Assembly (NCBI RefSeq): GCF_001427865.1
Contig: NZ_LMHH01000005.1
Span: forward strand, 1-62,171
DNA length: 62,171 nucleotides
Source: Altererythrobacter sp. Root672
GTDB lineage: Bacteria > Pseudomonadota > Alphaproteobacteria > Sphingomonadales > Sphingomonadaceae
Direction of reading: 5' to 3'
In this document: positions 54,817-62,171 of the stretch, piece after piece
Layout of the letters: every line of letters begins with the position of its first letter
How positions within the stretch are numbered: position 1 is the first letter of the stretch
Notes under the pieces: model-generated
Told to the model about the DNA's origin: nothing
The model's input: the letters and a program-made list of their open reading frames with translations, nothing else
The model's database searches: none
Program-made: the position numbers and the translations under genes

Positions 54817-56442
54817 ATGGCCACTACGGCAGCCGCAGCAGACGCGCCCTTAGGCGATTCACAGTTCAAGGTGATCGCCGCGAGCTCGCTCGGCACTGTG
54901 TTCGAGTGGTACGACTTCTACCTCTACGGCCTGCTGGCAACGATCATCACCGCGCAGTTCTTTTCCGGTGTGAACGAGACGACCGGCTTCATTCTCGCCC
55001 TCGCCGCCTTTGCCGCCGGCTTCGCGGTGCGGCCGTTCGGGGCCTTGGTGTTCGGGCGGATTGGCGATCTGGTCGGGCGCAAGAACACCTTCCTCGTGAC
55101 CATGGGCCTGATGGGCGCTTCGACTTTCGCCGTCGGGCTGCTGCCGTCCTACGCCTCGATCGGTGTCGCTGCCCCGCTCATGCTGGTCGGGCTGCGGCTG
55201 ATCCAAGGCCTGGCGCTCGGCGGTGAATACGGCGGCGCGGCCACTTACGTCGCCGAGCATGCGCCAGAGGGGAAGCGCGGGTTCTACACCAGCTTCATCC
55301 AGACCACCGCCACGCTCGGCCTGTTCGCAGCGCTGCTTGTAGTCATCGGCCTGCGCACCTGGATGGGCGAGGCTGCCTTTGCCGACTGGGGCTGGCGCCT
55401 GCCGTTCCTGCTGTCGGCGATCCTGCTCGGCGTTTCGTTGTGGATCCGCCTGCAACTGCAAGAAAGCCCGGTGTTCCGGAAGATGAAGGAGGAAGGCACG
55501 ACCTCCAAGGCGCCGCTGACCGAAGCCTTTGCCAAGTGGCGCAACCTGCGGCTGGTGCTGATCGCTTTGTTCGGCGCCGTCGCGGGGCAGGCGGTGATTT
55601 GGTACACGGGCCAGTTCTACGCGCTGTTCTATCTCGAGCGCATCCTCAAGGTCGATGGCGGGACGGCCAACGTGCTCGTCGCCGTTGCGCTGATCATCGG
55701 CACGCCGTTCTTCGTCGTGTTCGGCTGGCTGTCCGACAAGATCGGCCGCAAGCCCATCATCCTAACCGGCTGTGCGCTGGCAGCGATCCTCTATTTCCCG
55801 CTGTTCGGCGCGCTGACCGAGGCCGCGAACCCCGCCCTCGCCCATGCCCAGGCGCGCGCGCCGGTCGTGGTGGTCGCGCGGCCCGAGACTTGCTCGGTCC
55901 AGTTCGATCCGATCGGCAAGACGACCTTCGACAAGACGGGCTGCGACATCGCCAAGTCAGCGCTGGCCAAGGCCGGCATCCCTTACGCGAACCAGGAAAC
56001 GCCGGGCGATAGCGTGGTCATGATCGGCGACGTCCAGCTCGACATCCACGACAAGGCCACGTTCAATGCGGCCCTTACTCCGGCGCTGGAGGCAGCGGGC
56101 TATCCGCTCAAGGCTGATCCGGCGCAGACCAATACAGCGATGGTCATCGCGATCCTCACGGTCCTCGTACTGCTGGTGACCATGGTCTACGGCCCGATCG
56201 CGGCACTGCTGGTCGAGCTGTTCCCCAGCCGCATTCGCTACACCGCGATGAGCCTGCCATACCACATCGGCAACGGCTGGTTCGGCGGTTTCCTGCCGAC
56301 CATAGCCTTCGCCATGGTGGCGTCCTCGGGCGATATCTACGCCGGGCTATGGTATCCGATCATCGTGGCCGTGCTGACCGTGATTGTCGGCCTGCTGTTC
56401 CTGCCCGAGACCTTCAAGCGGTCGATCGACCAACAGCATTAA
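54817..56442 (+). CDS. MHS-family MFS transporter with a large periplasmic loop
   Basis: 541 residues from MATTAAAADAPLGDSQFKVI, with GGGGGG 6 bases before the ATG. It has twelve predicted helices and MHS motifs: GTVFEWYDFYLYGLLATIIT, FGRIGDLVGRKNTFLVTMGL and GWLSDKIGRKP. Family members carry proline/betaine, alpha-ketoglutarate or similar acids with protons. Between helices 9 and 10, residues about 335-440 form an extra soluble insert with Cys359 and Cys376, about 100 residues longer than usual. Substrate unknown. Confidence 0.88.
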   Translation: MATTAAAADAPLGDSQFKVIAASSLGTVFEWYDFYLYGLLATIITAQFFSGVNETTGFILALAAFAAGFAVRPFGALVFGRIGDLVGRKNTFLVTMGLMGASTFAVGLLPSYASIGVAAPLMLVGLRLIQGLALGGEYGGAATYVAEHAPEGKRGFYTSFIQTTATLGLFAALLVVIGLRTWMGEAAFADWGWRLPFLLSAILLGVSLWIRLQLQESPVFRKMKEEGTTSKAPLTEAFAKWRNLRLVLIALFGAVAGQAVIWYTGQFYALFYLERILKVDGGTANVLVAVALIIGTPFFVVFGWLSDKIGRKPIILTGCALAAILYFPLFGALTEAANPALAHAQARAPVVVVARPETCSVQFDPIGKTTFDKTGCDIAKSALAKAGIPYANQETPGDSVVMIGDVQLDIHDKATFNAALTPALEAAGYPLKADPAQTNTAMVIAILTVLVLLVTMVYGPIAALLVELFPSRIRYTAMSLPYHIGNGWFGGFLPTIAFAMVASSGDIYAGLWYPIIVAVLTVIVGLLFLPETFKRSIDQQH

Positions 56443-56452
56443 GGAGAAAATC

Positions 56453-56593
56453 CTCCCCCTCGGGGGAGGGGAACCATCCGCAGGATGGTGGAGGGGCACC
56501 CTCGCTTAACCCGATCGCGGAGGTCAGGAGCACTCGCACGTGCCCCTCCACCCCCGCCTTCGGCGGCGGTCCCCCTCCCCGTTCCGAGGAGGA
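56453..56593. repeat. Palindromic intergenic repeat, copy 3 (diverged)
   Basis: It contains CCCCTCGGGGGAGGGG, CCATCCGCAGGATGG followed by TGGAGGGG, CCTTCGGCGG and GGTCCCCCTCCCC, the same words as the copies at 15140 and 27451. Located between the two convergent MFS genes, where it could end both transcripts. Confidence 0.7.
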
Positions 56594-56594
56594 G

Positions 56595-57842
56595 TTAGGC
56601 CATGGCCTTCGCGGGTGGGTTGAGGCGGCGGAACAGCCGGCCGCTCTCGCTGTAGGACACCAGCAACAGCGCGCTGACGCTGCAGATCAGCAGCGCATGG
56701 GCGAAAGGCTGCGCAGTGCCGTCATAGGCCTGGCCGATGATCAGCCCGACCACGGCCGCGCCGAACATGCGGAAGAAGGTCTGGATGCTGCTCGCCGCGC
56801 CGGCGATCTTGGCGAACGGCTGCATCGCGATCGAACCGAAGTTCGCGCCGAGGAAGCCGAGCAGGCCGAGGTTCGTCGCCATAAGCGGCAGGAACCAGGC
56901 GATGCTGTCAGGCCGGTAGTGCGCGGCCCAGACCTGCACCATGCTAACGACGATGAACACCAGCACACCGGTATGCGACACCCGCCGCGCGCCGAAGCGC
57001 TCGACGATGCGCGAATTGACCAGGTTCGACACCACCATCATCGCCGCCGTGGCGCCGAACACGACCGGGAACATATCGCCCATGCCGAAGTGTTCGCCGA
57101 TCAGCTGCTGCGCACTGTTCACGTAGCCGAACACCGCACCGATCAGCAGCATCGTGCCGAGCACGTAGCCAATCGAGGCGCGGTTGAGCAGCGCCACGCG
57201 CATGTTCTTGGCGATCACCGGCACGTCGATCCGCTGACGGTATGCGGGGTCGAGCGTCTCGGGGAGCCGCTTCCACACCCATATCCCGGCGAGCACGGAC
57301 ATCCCTGAAAGCAGCACGAAGATCCACCGCCAGCCAGCAAACAACAGCACCGCCTGCCCCAGGCTAGGCGCGATTACCGGCACCGCGATGAACACGGCGC
57401 TGACCAGGCTCATCAACCGCGCCATGCGGTCGCCTTCGTATTGGTCGCGGATGATTGCGGTGGGCACGACCATCAGGCCGGCTGTCAGCATGCCCTGCAT
57501 CCCGCGCAGGGCCAGCAGCACGTAGAAGTCCTGCACCAGCGCAATCAACAGCGAGAACACGGTGTAAGCCGCAAGCGAAAACAGCAGCAGCGGCCGGCGT
57601 CCGAAACGATCCGCAAAGGCTCCAGGAACGAGGCAGCCGATCCCGTTCGCCAGCAGGTAAACCGCGATGACCAACTGGCGTTGGTTGCCCCCTGCAGCGC
57701 CGAGTTCGCGCGCCATGTCGTCGAGCGCCGGCAGCATGCCGTCGATCGTAAGCGCGTTGAGGCTCATCAACAGGGCGACCATTACCACCAGCTCCTTGCG
57801 GCCGATGGTCTTCTTGTCGTGCGGGACTCCGGTTATCGTCAT
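56595..57842 (-). CDS. Bcr/CflA-type MFS drug-resistance transporter
   Basis: 415 residues with 12 helices. The first-half motifs are LNALTIDGMLPALDDMAREL (the usual Bcr start), GAFADRFGRRPLLLFS and RGMQGMLTAGLMVVPTAIIR. Bcr/CflA transporters export drugs such as bicyclomycin and chloramphenicol with proton exchange. Specificity is not readable. Divergent from dinB. Confidence 0.88.
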   Translation of the reverse strand: MTITGVPHDKKTIGRKELVVMVALLMSLNALTIDGMLPALDDMARELGAAGGNQRQLVIAVYLLANGIGCLVPGAFADRFGRRPLLLFSLAAYTVFSLLIALVQDFYVLLALRGMQGMLTAGLMVVPTAIIRDQYEGDRMARLMSLVSAVFIAVPVIAPSLGQAVLLFAGWRWIFVLLSGMSVLAGIWVWKRLPETLDPAYRQRIDVPVIAKNMRVALLNRASIGYVLGTMLLIGAVFGYVNSAQQLIGEHFGMGDMFPVVFGATAAMMVVSNLVNSRIVERFGARRVSHTGVLVFIVVSMVQVWAAHYRPDSIAWFLPLMATNLGLLGFLGANFGSIAMQPFAKIAGAASSIQTFFRMFGAAVVGLIIGQAYDGTAQPFAHALLICSVSALLLVSYSESGRLFRRLNPPAKAMA

Positions 57843-57895
57843 GCCGGCGCCCGTAGACCCATGTTGCGGTGCAACACAACGGTTAGATTGCTTTG

Positions 57896-59026
57896 ATGAC
57901 CCCTACCGCTCCTTCTCCGACCTCTGACGATGATGAGGCGGCGCTTGGCCTGCGCAAGATCATCCACGTCGACATGGACGCCTTCTTCGCCAGCGTGGAG
58001 CAGCGCGACAACCCGGAGTTGCGCGGCAAACCCGTGGCGGTCGGAGGGTCGAGTGGACGCGGCGTGGTGGCGGCGGCGAGCTATGAGGCGCGCAGGTTCG
58101 GCGTGCGCTCCGCCATGCCCTCGGTCACGGCCAAGCGCCTCTGCCCCGACCTGATCTTCTGCAAGGCGCGCTTCGATGCCTACACTGAGGTCTCGCAGCA
58201 AATCCGCGCCATCTTTCTCGAATTCACCCCGCACGTCGAACCGCTGAGCCTCGACGAAGCCTATCTCGACGTGACCGAGGACTTGCGCGGGATCGGCTCC
58301 GCCACCCGCATCGCCGAGCTGATCCGCCAGCGTATTCGCGAAGAGACCCAGCTCACCGCCAGCGCGGGCGTGTCATACAACAAGTTCCTCGCCAAGCTCG
58401 CCAGCGACCAGAACAAGCCCGACGGCCTGTGCGTGATCCGCCCGGGCCAGGGCGCGGCCTTCGTGCAGAGCCTGCCGGTGCGGCGGTTCCACGGCATCGG
58501 CCCGCGCGGGGCGGAGAAGATGGCGAAGCTGGGGATCGAAACCGGCGCCGACCTCGCGGCCAAGGACATCGCCTGGCTGCGCAGCCACTTCGGCAGCTTC
58601 GCCGACTACCTCTACCGCGCTGCGCGGGGGATCGACCTGCGCCCGGTCCGCGCCAACCGTATCCGCAAGTCGATCGGTGGGGAGCGCACCTTCTTCGAGG
58701 ACATTTCGAGCGGCCAGGCGCTGCGCGAGGCGCTCGACAACATCATCGACATCGTCTGGGAACGGATCGCCGAGAAGGATGCGCGAGGCCGCACGGTGAC
58801 GCTGAAGATGAAATACACCGACTTCCAGCTCTCGACCCGCGCCCGTTCACTGCCGCGTCCGGTCAAGGACAAGGTTGAATTCGCCAAGGTCGCCCGCGCG
58901 CTGTTGGACGAACAACTGCCCTTGCCGCTGCCGATCCGCCTGATGGGGCTGACGCTAAGCTCGCTCGAACGCGATGCGGGCGTCGAAGAGCGTCCACGGG
59001 ATGAAGCGCAACTCTCGCTGCTATGA
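57896..59026 (+). CDS. dinB: DNA polymerase IV DinB
   Basis: 376 residues from the ATG; a TTG just before it is in frame. It is a Y-family translesion polymerase. RKIIHVDMDAFFASVEQRDN and PLSLDEAYLDVTEDL carry the metal-binding Asp and Asp-Glu. FLAKLASDQNKPDG and the HhH block GIGPRGAEKMAKLGIET follow. The C-terminus is DEAQLSLL, a beta-clamp-like QLxLL motif. No clear LexA box is visible upstream. Its end overlaps the convergent Nudix gene by 6 bp. Confidence 0.95.
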   Translation: MTPTAPSPTSDDDEAALGLRKIIHVDMDAFFASVEQRDNPELRGKPVAVGGSSGRGVVAAASYEARRFGVRSAMPSVTAKRLCPDLIFCKARFDAYTEVSQQIRAIFLEFTPHVEPLSLDEAYLDVTEDLRGIGSATRIAELIRQRIREETQLTASAGVSYNKFLAKLASDQNKPDGLCVIRPGQGAAFVQSLPVRRFHGIGPRGAEKMAKLGIETGADLAAKDIAWLRSHFGSFADYLYRAARGIDLRPVRANRIRKSIGGERTFFEDISSGQALREALDNIIDIVWERIAEKDARGRTVTLKMKYTDFQLSTRARSLPRPVKDKVEFAKVARALLDEQLPLPLPIRLMGLTLSSLERDAGVEERPRDEAQLSLL

Positions 59027-59509
59027 TTTGAGCGCGCCGGTCTCCAGCGCGGCCACGGCCAGCGCAACCTGACTGGGGACTAGTCTCGAACAATCGGCAG
59101 GCAGATGCTCAGGGTCGAACAGGCCAGCCGCGACAATTTCGCGCATGTCAGGGCGTGGGGTGCCATTCAGCCGCGCCGCAAACAGGTGCACCGTGTCGCG
59201 CGACCCGGAAATCTCGAGCTCTCGCGCTTCCAGGAGCGTTAGGCCCGACAGTTCGCAACTCAACTCCTCGCGAAACTCGCGCGCGGCGGCCAATGCCGGA
59301 TCTTCCTGCTCACCCATGCCCCCGCCTGGTGCCGTCCAGACCCGCACACCATAGGAGTGACGGACCAGCAGAACCTGCCCATGATCGTCGAACGCCAGGA
59401 CGACGACGCTGGTGCGGCGCGGGCGGCTGATGATCCACCATCGCTTTCGCACGCCATCGGCCAGGCGATAGAGCTGCCGGTGCAAGGGAGCGGGGATCAG
59501 GTGAAGCAT
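59021..59509 (-). CDS. Nudix hydrolase
   Basis: 162 residues. A complete Nudix box, GGMGEQEDPALAAAREFREE then L, reads Gx5Ex7REFxEEL. RRTSVVVLAFDDHGQVLLV is the strand before it. It hydrolyses a nucleoside diphosphate derivative; which one is unknown. Its start overlaps the pgl end by 13 bp, so the two genes are coupled. Confidence 0.93.
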   Translation of the reverse strand: MLHLIPAPLHRQLYRLADGVRKRWWIISRPRRTSVVVLAFDDHGQVLLVRHSYGVRVWTAPGGGMGEQEDPALAAAREFREELSCELSGLTLLEARELEISGSRDTVHLFAARLNGTPRPDMREIVAAGLFDPEHLPADCSRLVPSQVALAVAALETGALKS

Positions 59510-60117
59510 GTGACTTTCTGCGTCGCCGCCTGCAACAACCGCGTAATCGGCAGGTCACTGTCGCCTCTCGCCGCGGCCTCGAACACCGCGCGCTTGTCGC
59601 TGCCTCGAATGACGAACATCAATTCGTCACTGTCGAGCAAAGCCGGGATCGTCATGGTGATCCGGTCGAACGGGGCCTCAGGCGGAAGGGGATCGGGCGT
59701 CAGCCGACGAATGCGCTGCGTGTCGTCAGCACGCGGATCGGTGTTGGGGAAGAGCGAGGCGATGTGCCCGTCTCCACCCATTCCCAGCCACGCGAGGGCG
59801 AAGTGTGGCACCGCTTCCATCGTCGTAAGGGTAACCACTTCTGCCCCTGCCGGTTCCAGCAACTGGCGGATCTTGCCGGTATTACTCGCCGGATGGTCCT
59901 CCGGCACCAGCCGGTCGTCGCCCGGCCAGACCGTGATCCGCCGCCAGTCGAGCGACGCTCTGGCCAGGGCCGAAAGGATCGGGAACGGCGTCGAACCTCC
60001 CGGCACGGTTAGCGCCACCGGTTCGGCGGAACGGGAAAGCGCGGCTTCGATCCGCCCACGCAACCAGTCGGCGATGGCCTCGTCGGCAGCACTTTCAATG
60101 ATTTCGATATCGGCCAT
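59497..60117 (-). CDS. pgl: 6-phosphogluconolactonase
   Basis: 206 residues. ALTVPGGSTPFPILSALARA is the sugar-binding start, and LAWLGMGGDGHIASLFPNTD is the hallmark with the catalytic His. It hydrolyses 6-phosphogluconolactone in the pentose phosphate or Entner-Doudoroff route. It sits without zwf or edd. Its ATG is directly next to the stop of the upstream membrane gene. Confidence 0.94.
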   Translation of the reverse strand: MADIEIIESAADEAIADWLRGRIEAALSRSAEPVALTVPGGSTPFPILSALARASLDWRRITVWPGDDRLVPEDHPASNTGKIRQLLEPAGAEVVTLTTMEAVPHFALAWLGMGGDGHIASLFPNTDPRADDTQRIRRLTPDPLPPEAPFDRITMTIPALLDSDELMFVIRGSDKRAVFEAAARGDSDLPITRLLQAATQKVTCFT

Positions 60118-60681
60118 TCAGCCCAGTATGCCTCGCGCATCGAGCCCCGTCACCAGTGCAGCGACGATCAGCAGCCCGGCAATCGTGTAGCGCAGCGGCT
60201 TAAGCGGAAGCCGGGCCTCCCATCCCGGGCCAATGGACCAGGCCGCGGTCAGTACGGCGGCGCTGCCTAACGCCCCTCCGGCTGCGGCAAGTGCAGGCGT
60301 CCCGGTCGAGGCTGCCAGGGCGAAGACCAGGAACCCGGCGGCTCCCGTTATCTGCGCCATGCCCAGCACCAGCAGGATCGCCCCGAAGGAGCGGGTCGGT
60401 TCTCGCGGAGCACGCCCCGGTCCGAGCAAGGCCAGCTCGAGGCCGGCGAGTAACAGAACGATCGCCACCAGCATCGCCTGGGCTTCTGGAAACAACTGCG
60501 CGGCAAGGCCGGCCCCGAGCCAGGCCGCCAACGCGCAGGCCACGATGCATGCGATCCAGCTGGCCACCAGTAGCCCCAGGGCCGGGCCCAGCCTCGCAGA
60601 AAGCCGCGCCACGCGCACCGCCTCTCGCCCTCCAAGGGTGGCCGCCGCAGCAGCAAGCAGGGCAAGAAAGAACGACGGCAT
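60118..60681 (-). CDS. Six-helix inner-membrane protein, 187 aa
   Basis: About six hydrophobic helices (for example LGLLVASWIACIVACALAAW, MLVAIVLLLAGLELALLG and FGAILLVLGMAQITGAAGFL). The early LGGREAVRVARLSARLG region and topology recall Gdt1/UPF0016 metal transporters, but the E-x-G-D motif is missing, so I do not assign the family. Directly upstream of pgl with no gap, on the same strand. Confidence 0.7.
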   Translation of the reverse strand: MPSFFLALLAAAAATLGGREAVRVARLSARLGPALGLLVASWIACIVACALAAWLGAGLAAQLFPEAQAMLVAIVLLLAGLELALLGPGRAPREPTRSFGAILLVLGMAQITGAAGFLVFALAASTGTPALAAAGGALGSAAVLTAAWSIGPGWEARLPLKPLRYTIAGLLIVAALVTGLDARGILG

Positions 60682-60780
60682 TGAGAACCCCCCGGTCGCT
60701 CGACCCTAGACTAAGGGTGTTAGCTTTCGGAAGCCCTGCGGTGGGAATGTCCGGTTCCGGGTGATGAGCGGAGAATCCTG

Positions 60781-60809
60781 AATGTCCGCACTGGGTGGAA
60801 AGCAGACAT
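60781..60809. repeat. Short intergenic repeat, copy A
   Basis: AATGTCCGCACTGGGTGGAA followed by AGCAGACAT. A second set with AATGTCCGCAATAGG and GGGTGGAAAGCGGA is at 61904-62003, on the other side of the 306-codon gene. The words AATGTCCG and GGGTGGAAAGC are shared. No coding value. Confidence 0.55.
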
Positions 60810-60935
60810 AGGATTCGACCCAATCAGCAAACCACCTGGACATGGACTCGTCGGGATCCCGTTTGTCTTCTTGAGGTCTCGATAGTATTTCCCGGCGGAT
60901 ACGAATGAGTTGGAAACCCGAACTGAGGCTGGACT

Positions 60936-61856
60936 GTGCTCTTCTCACGCGCTCTCATCGGTTTCTTTGGTGCGTTATTGTTGCCCTCGCTGCTTCTCGC
61001 CCAGACCGAAGGTGAGCCACCGCCCTCGGGCAATGGCGAAATCGTTGTCACCGGTAAAGTTCCCGAGTTGCCGACCGAGCGCGAGGTTGTCCGCCAAGCC
61101 CGTCAGGTCACTCAATCGACCGGCATTCGCCACGCACCGCTACCGCGTTTCGACGGCGACCGCCTTTGTCCCGGGGTGATGGGCCTGAAAGCTGACTTCG
61201 CAGGGCTGGTTATCGACCGCATCCGGGCGAATGCTGAGCGCTTCGGCCTCTGGATGACCGACGACGACGGCAGCTGCACACCCAATTTCGTCGTGGCGTT
61301 TGTCGATGACGGACAGGCCATACTTCAGGAGATCGCCGATGGCCGGTACTGGTTGTTTAAGGACATGGCGCGCCACGAACGGATCGAGATGCTCGCAGAC
61401 GACGGGCCAGCGCACGTCTGGACCACGACCCAGACCCGCTCCCGCGACGGAATGCCCCTCCCTTTGGGGCCGGATGGAAGGCAGGTGAAGGCAGACGCTG
61501 GTGGGGGCGTCGCGCGAACCTCAATCCGGGTCCGCGAAGACATTACCGGGGTGACGATCCTGTTTGACCGCGACGACGTCCGCGACAAAACCTTGGTCCA
61601 GCTGGCGGATTACGCAACAATGCGCGGATTGGCCCGAACTCGGCCAGTTGATGGTGACGGCCAGGTGATGGACACGATACTCGCGCTGTTCGACGCGAAT
61701 GTGACGCCGCCGCCTGAGATGACCGCGTTCGACAACGCCTATCTCGGCGCACTCTACGCCTCGAAGTCCAACCAGACTGGCCTGACCACCATCCTAGGCG
61801 TCAAACGCGAACTGCGCCAACAGGCTACGGCAGAAACTGCAGCGGCCGAGGAGTAA
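60936..61856 (+). CDS. Secreted hypothetical protein, 306 aa
   Basis: It starts at GTG with GAGG 8 bases upstream. Signal peptide MLFSRALIGFFGALLLPSLL is cut near LLAQ. The mature start GEIVVTGKVPELPTEREVVR, QARQVTQST resembles short secreted proteins of sphingomonads that begin with an IVVTG segment, as in the plug start of TonB receptors. No enzyme motif is seen. A Cys pair (RLCPGVMG and GSCTPNFVV) may bond. Function unknown. It is bounded by related short repeats. Confidence 0.72.
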   Translation: MLFSRALIGFFGALLLPSLLLAQTEGEPPPSGNGEIVVTGKVPELPTEREVVRQARQVTQSTGIRHAPLPRFDGDRLCPGVMGLKADFAGLVIDRIRANAERFGLWMTDDDGSCTPNFVVAFVDDGQAILQEIADGRYWLFKDMARHERIEMLADDGPAHVWTTTQTRSRDGMPLPLGPDGRQVKADAGGGVARTSIRVREDITGVTILFDRDDVRDKTLVQLADYATMRGLARTRPVDGDGQVMDTILALFDANVTPPPEMTAFDNAYLGALYASKSNQTGLTTILGVKRELRQQATAETAAAEE

Positions 61857-61903
61857 TCCTTCAACCCCCTCCATGCCCACAGAGAAGCCGATGGTCGGAA
61901 CTC

Positions 61904-62003
61904 AAATGTCCGCAATAGGTCGTTTGCAGACGGGCCGCTTTGGAGCGAGTCCCGATTTGCGCTTTTGCCGGTCGGAATGACCGACATGGGTGGAAAGCGG
62001 AAA
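61904..62003. repeat. Short intergenic repeat, copy B
   Basis: AATGTCCGCAATAGG at the left and GGGTGGAAAGCGGA at 61986-61999 match the two halves of copy A at 60781-60809, but here about 70 bases lie between them. Likely a longer, less decayed form of the same element. Confidence 0.5.
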
Positions 62004-62057
62004 TGACAGGTTATACAAAAATAGTGAAATAAGCGGACCTTCCCGGCATCTCCTGCG

Positions 62058-62171
62058 TCACAGCATGCCTATGTTATGCAGCCATTGTTCGACTTGCCCC
62101 GGCCACTGCGTAGTGATCGGATCGTCTGTCGGCCGCATCCCGAATGCATGACCGCCATTTGCATAGATGCG
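62058..62171 (-). CDS. C-terminal end of an alpha/beta hydrolase, partial
   Basis: The last 37 residues before a TGA on the minus strand read RIYANGGHAFGMRPTDDPIT, then TQWPGQVEQWLHNIGML. The GGHAFGMR block carries the catalytic His of acetyl-esterase-like alpha/beta hydrolases (BD-FAE/xylan esterase type), followed by the usual WPxxxxxWL end. The rest of the gene lies beyond the right edge. Confidence 0.72.
   Translation of the reverse strand, partial: RIYANGGHAFGMRPTDDPITTQWPGQVEQWLHNIGML

Noticed and set aside
60118-60681. Assignment as a Gdt1/UPF0016 metal transporter
   Set aside because: The topology is similar but the defining E-x-G-D motifs are missing, so it stays a hypothetical membrane protein.
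60706-60948. An 80-codon minus-strand frame before the 306-codon gene
   Set aside because: It crosses the short repeat and reads repeat-derived codons; no ribosome site or homology.

Overview
This window is a 62 kb piece of a GC-rich alphaproteobacterial chromosome. The gene set points to the order Sphingomonadales (Erythrobacter/Novosphingobium-like). The signs are a lone DivK-type response regulator, the alphaproteobacterial form of SspB, a complete tolQRAB-pal block, a crtY-crtI-crtB carotenoid cluster, a DesB-type fused gallate dioxygenase, and intergenic repeat families of the kind seen in sphingomonads. I placed it from gene content and family resemblance, not from a database search. 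I see no rRNA or tRNA gene, transposase, integrase, prophage or CRISPR array. About 75 protein genes are supported, several of them shorter than 60 codons.

Layout. (1) 1-3.1 kb: the tail of a large secreted G8/beta-helix protein, two tiny secreted proteins and a J-domain protein. (2) 3.1-7.7 kb, minus strand: ybgC-tolQ-tolR-tolA-tolB-pal, the outer-membrane constriction machine, with 1-4 bp overlaps at most junctions. (3) 7.7-12.9 kb, minus strand: a histidine operon, hisB-hisH-[GH130]-hisA-[70-aa membrane protein]-hisF-[56-aa PEP-CTERM-like protein]-hisE-hinT. (4) 13-14.6 kb: sspB, a conserved hypothetical and gmk. These are followed by about 690 bp without a protein gene, holding a canonical promoter, a candidate structured RNA, a 94-bp tandem duplication and a 131-bp palindrome-ended repeat. 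(5) 15.3-27.4 kb: a subtilase autotransporter, dapD, a PilZ protein, a transglutaminase-like protein with a partner, a GH105 hydrolase, the convergent ribosome-modification pair rluE/roxA, small metabolic genes, a universal stress protein and divK. (6) 27.6-38.6 kb: gallate dioxygenase, SWIB and PEBP proteins, an S41 protease, a DODA-type dioxygenase, an HExxH/TPR protein, a two-TM ion channel, a lipase-like hydrolase and small enzymes. (7) 39.1-40.4 kb: an AT-rich island with a two-gene HEPN (Swt1-like)/DUF5343 module, the best candidate for a poorly described defence-type system. (8) 40.6-48.4 kb: thiC with its TPP riboswitch, a divergent SRAP gene, a YefM-YoeB toxin-antitoxin pair, a GH5 lipoprotein with an upstream LacI-type palindrome, and TPR and OmpH-like proteins. 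(9) 48.5-54.7 kb: crtY-crtI-LOG-crtB-acyl-CoA carboxylase alpha, tightly overlapping. (10) 54.8-62.2 kb: two MFS transporters, dinB, a Nudix hydrolase, pgl, a secreted hypothetical flanked by related repeats, and the end of an alpha/beta hydrolase.

How the parts fit. Cell-envelope maintenance (Tol-Pal, OmpH-like), lipoprotein or secreted hydrolases (S8, S41, GH5, GH105) and amino-acid, thiamine and carotenoid biosynthesis fit a free-living, pigmented, polysaccharide-using bacterium. The S8, S41 and GH5 proteins share one N-terminal design: a lipobox Cys, then a Gly run, then a Pro/Thr linker. Several gene pairs end on overlapping stop codons (rluE/roxA, SRAP/yoeB, dinB/nudix), so this is compact DNA. 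The main exceptions are the repeat-bearing gap after gmk and the AT-rich HEPN/DUF5343 island.
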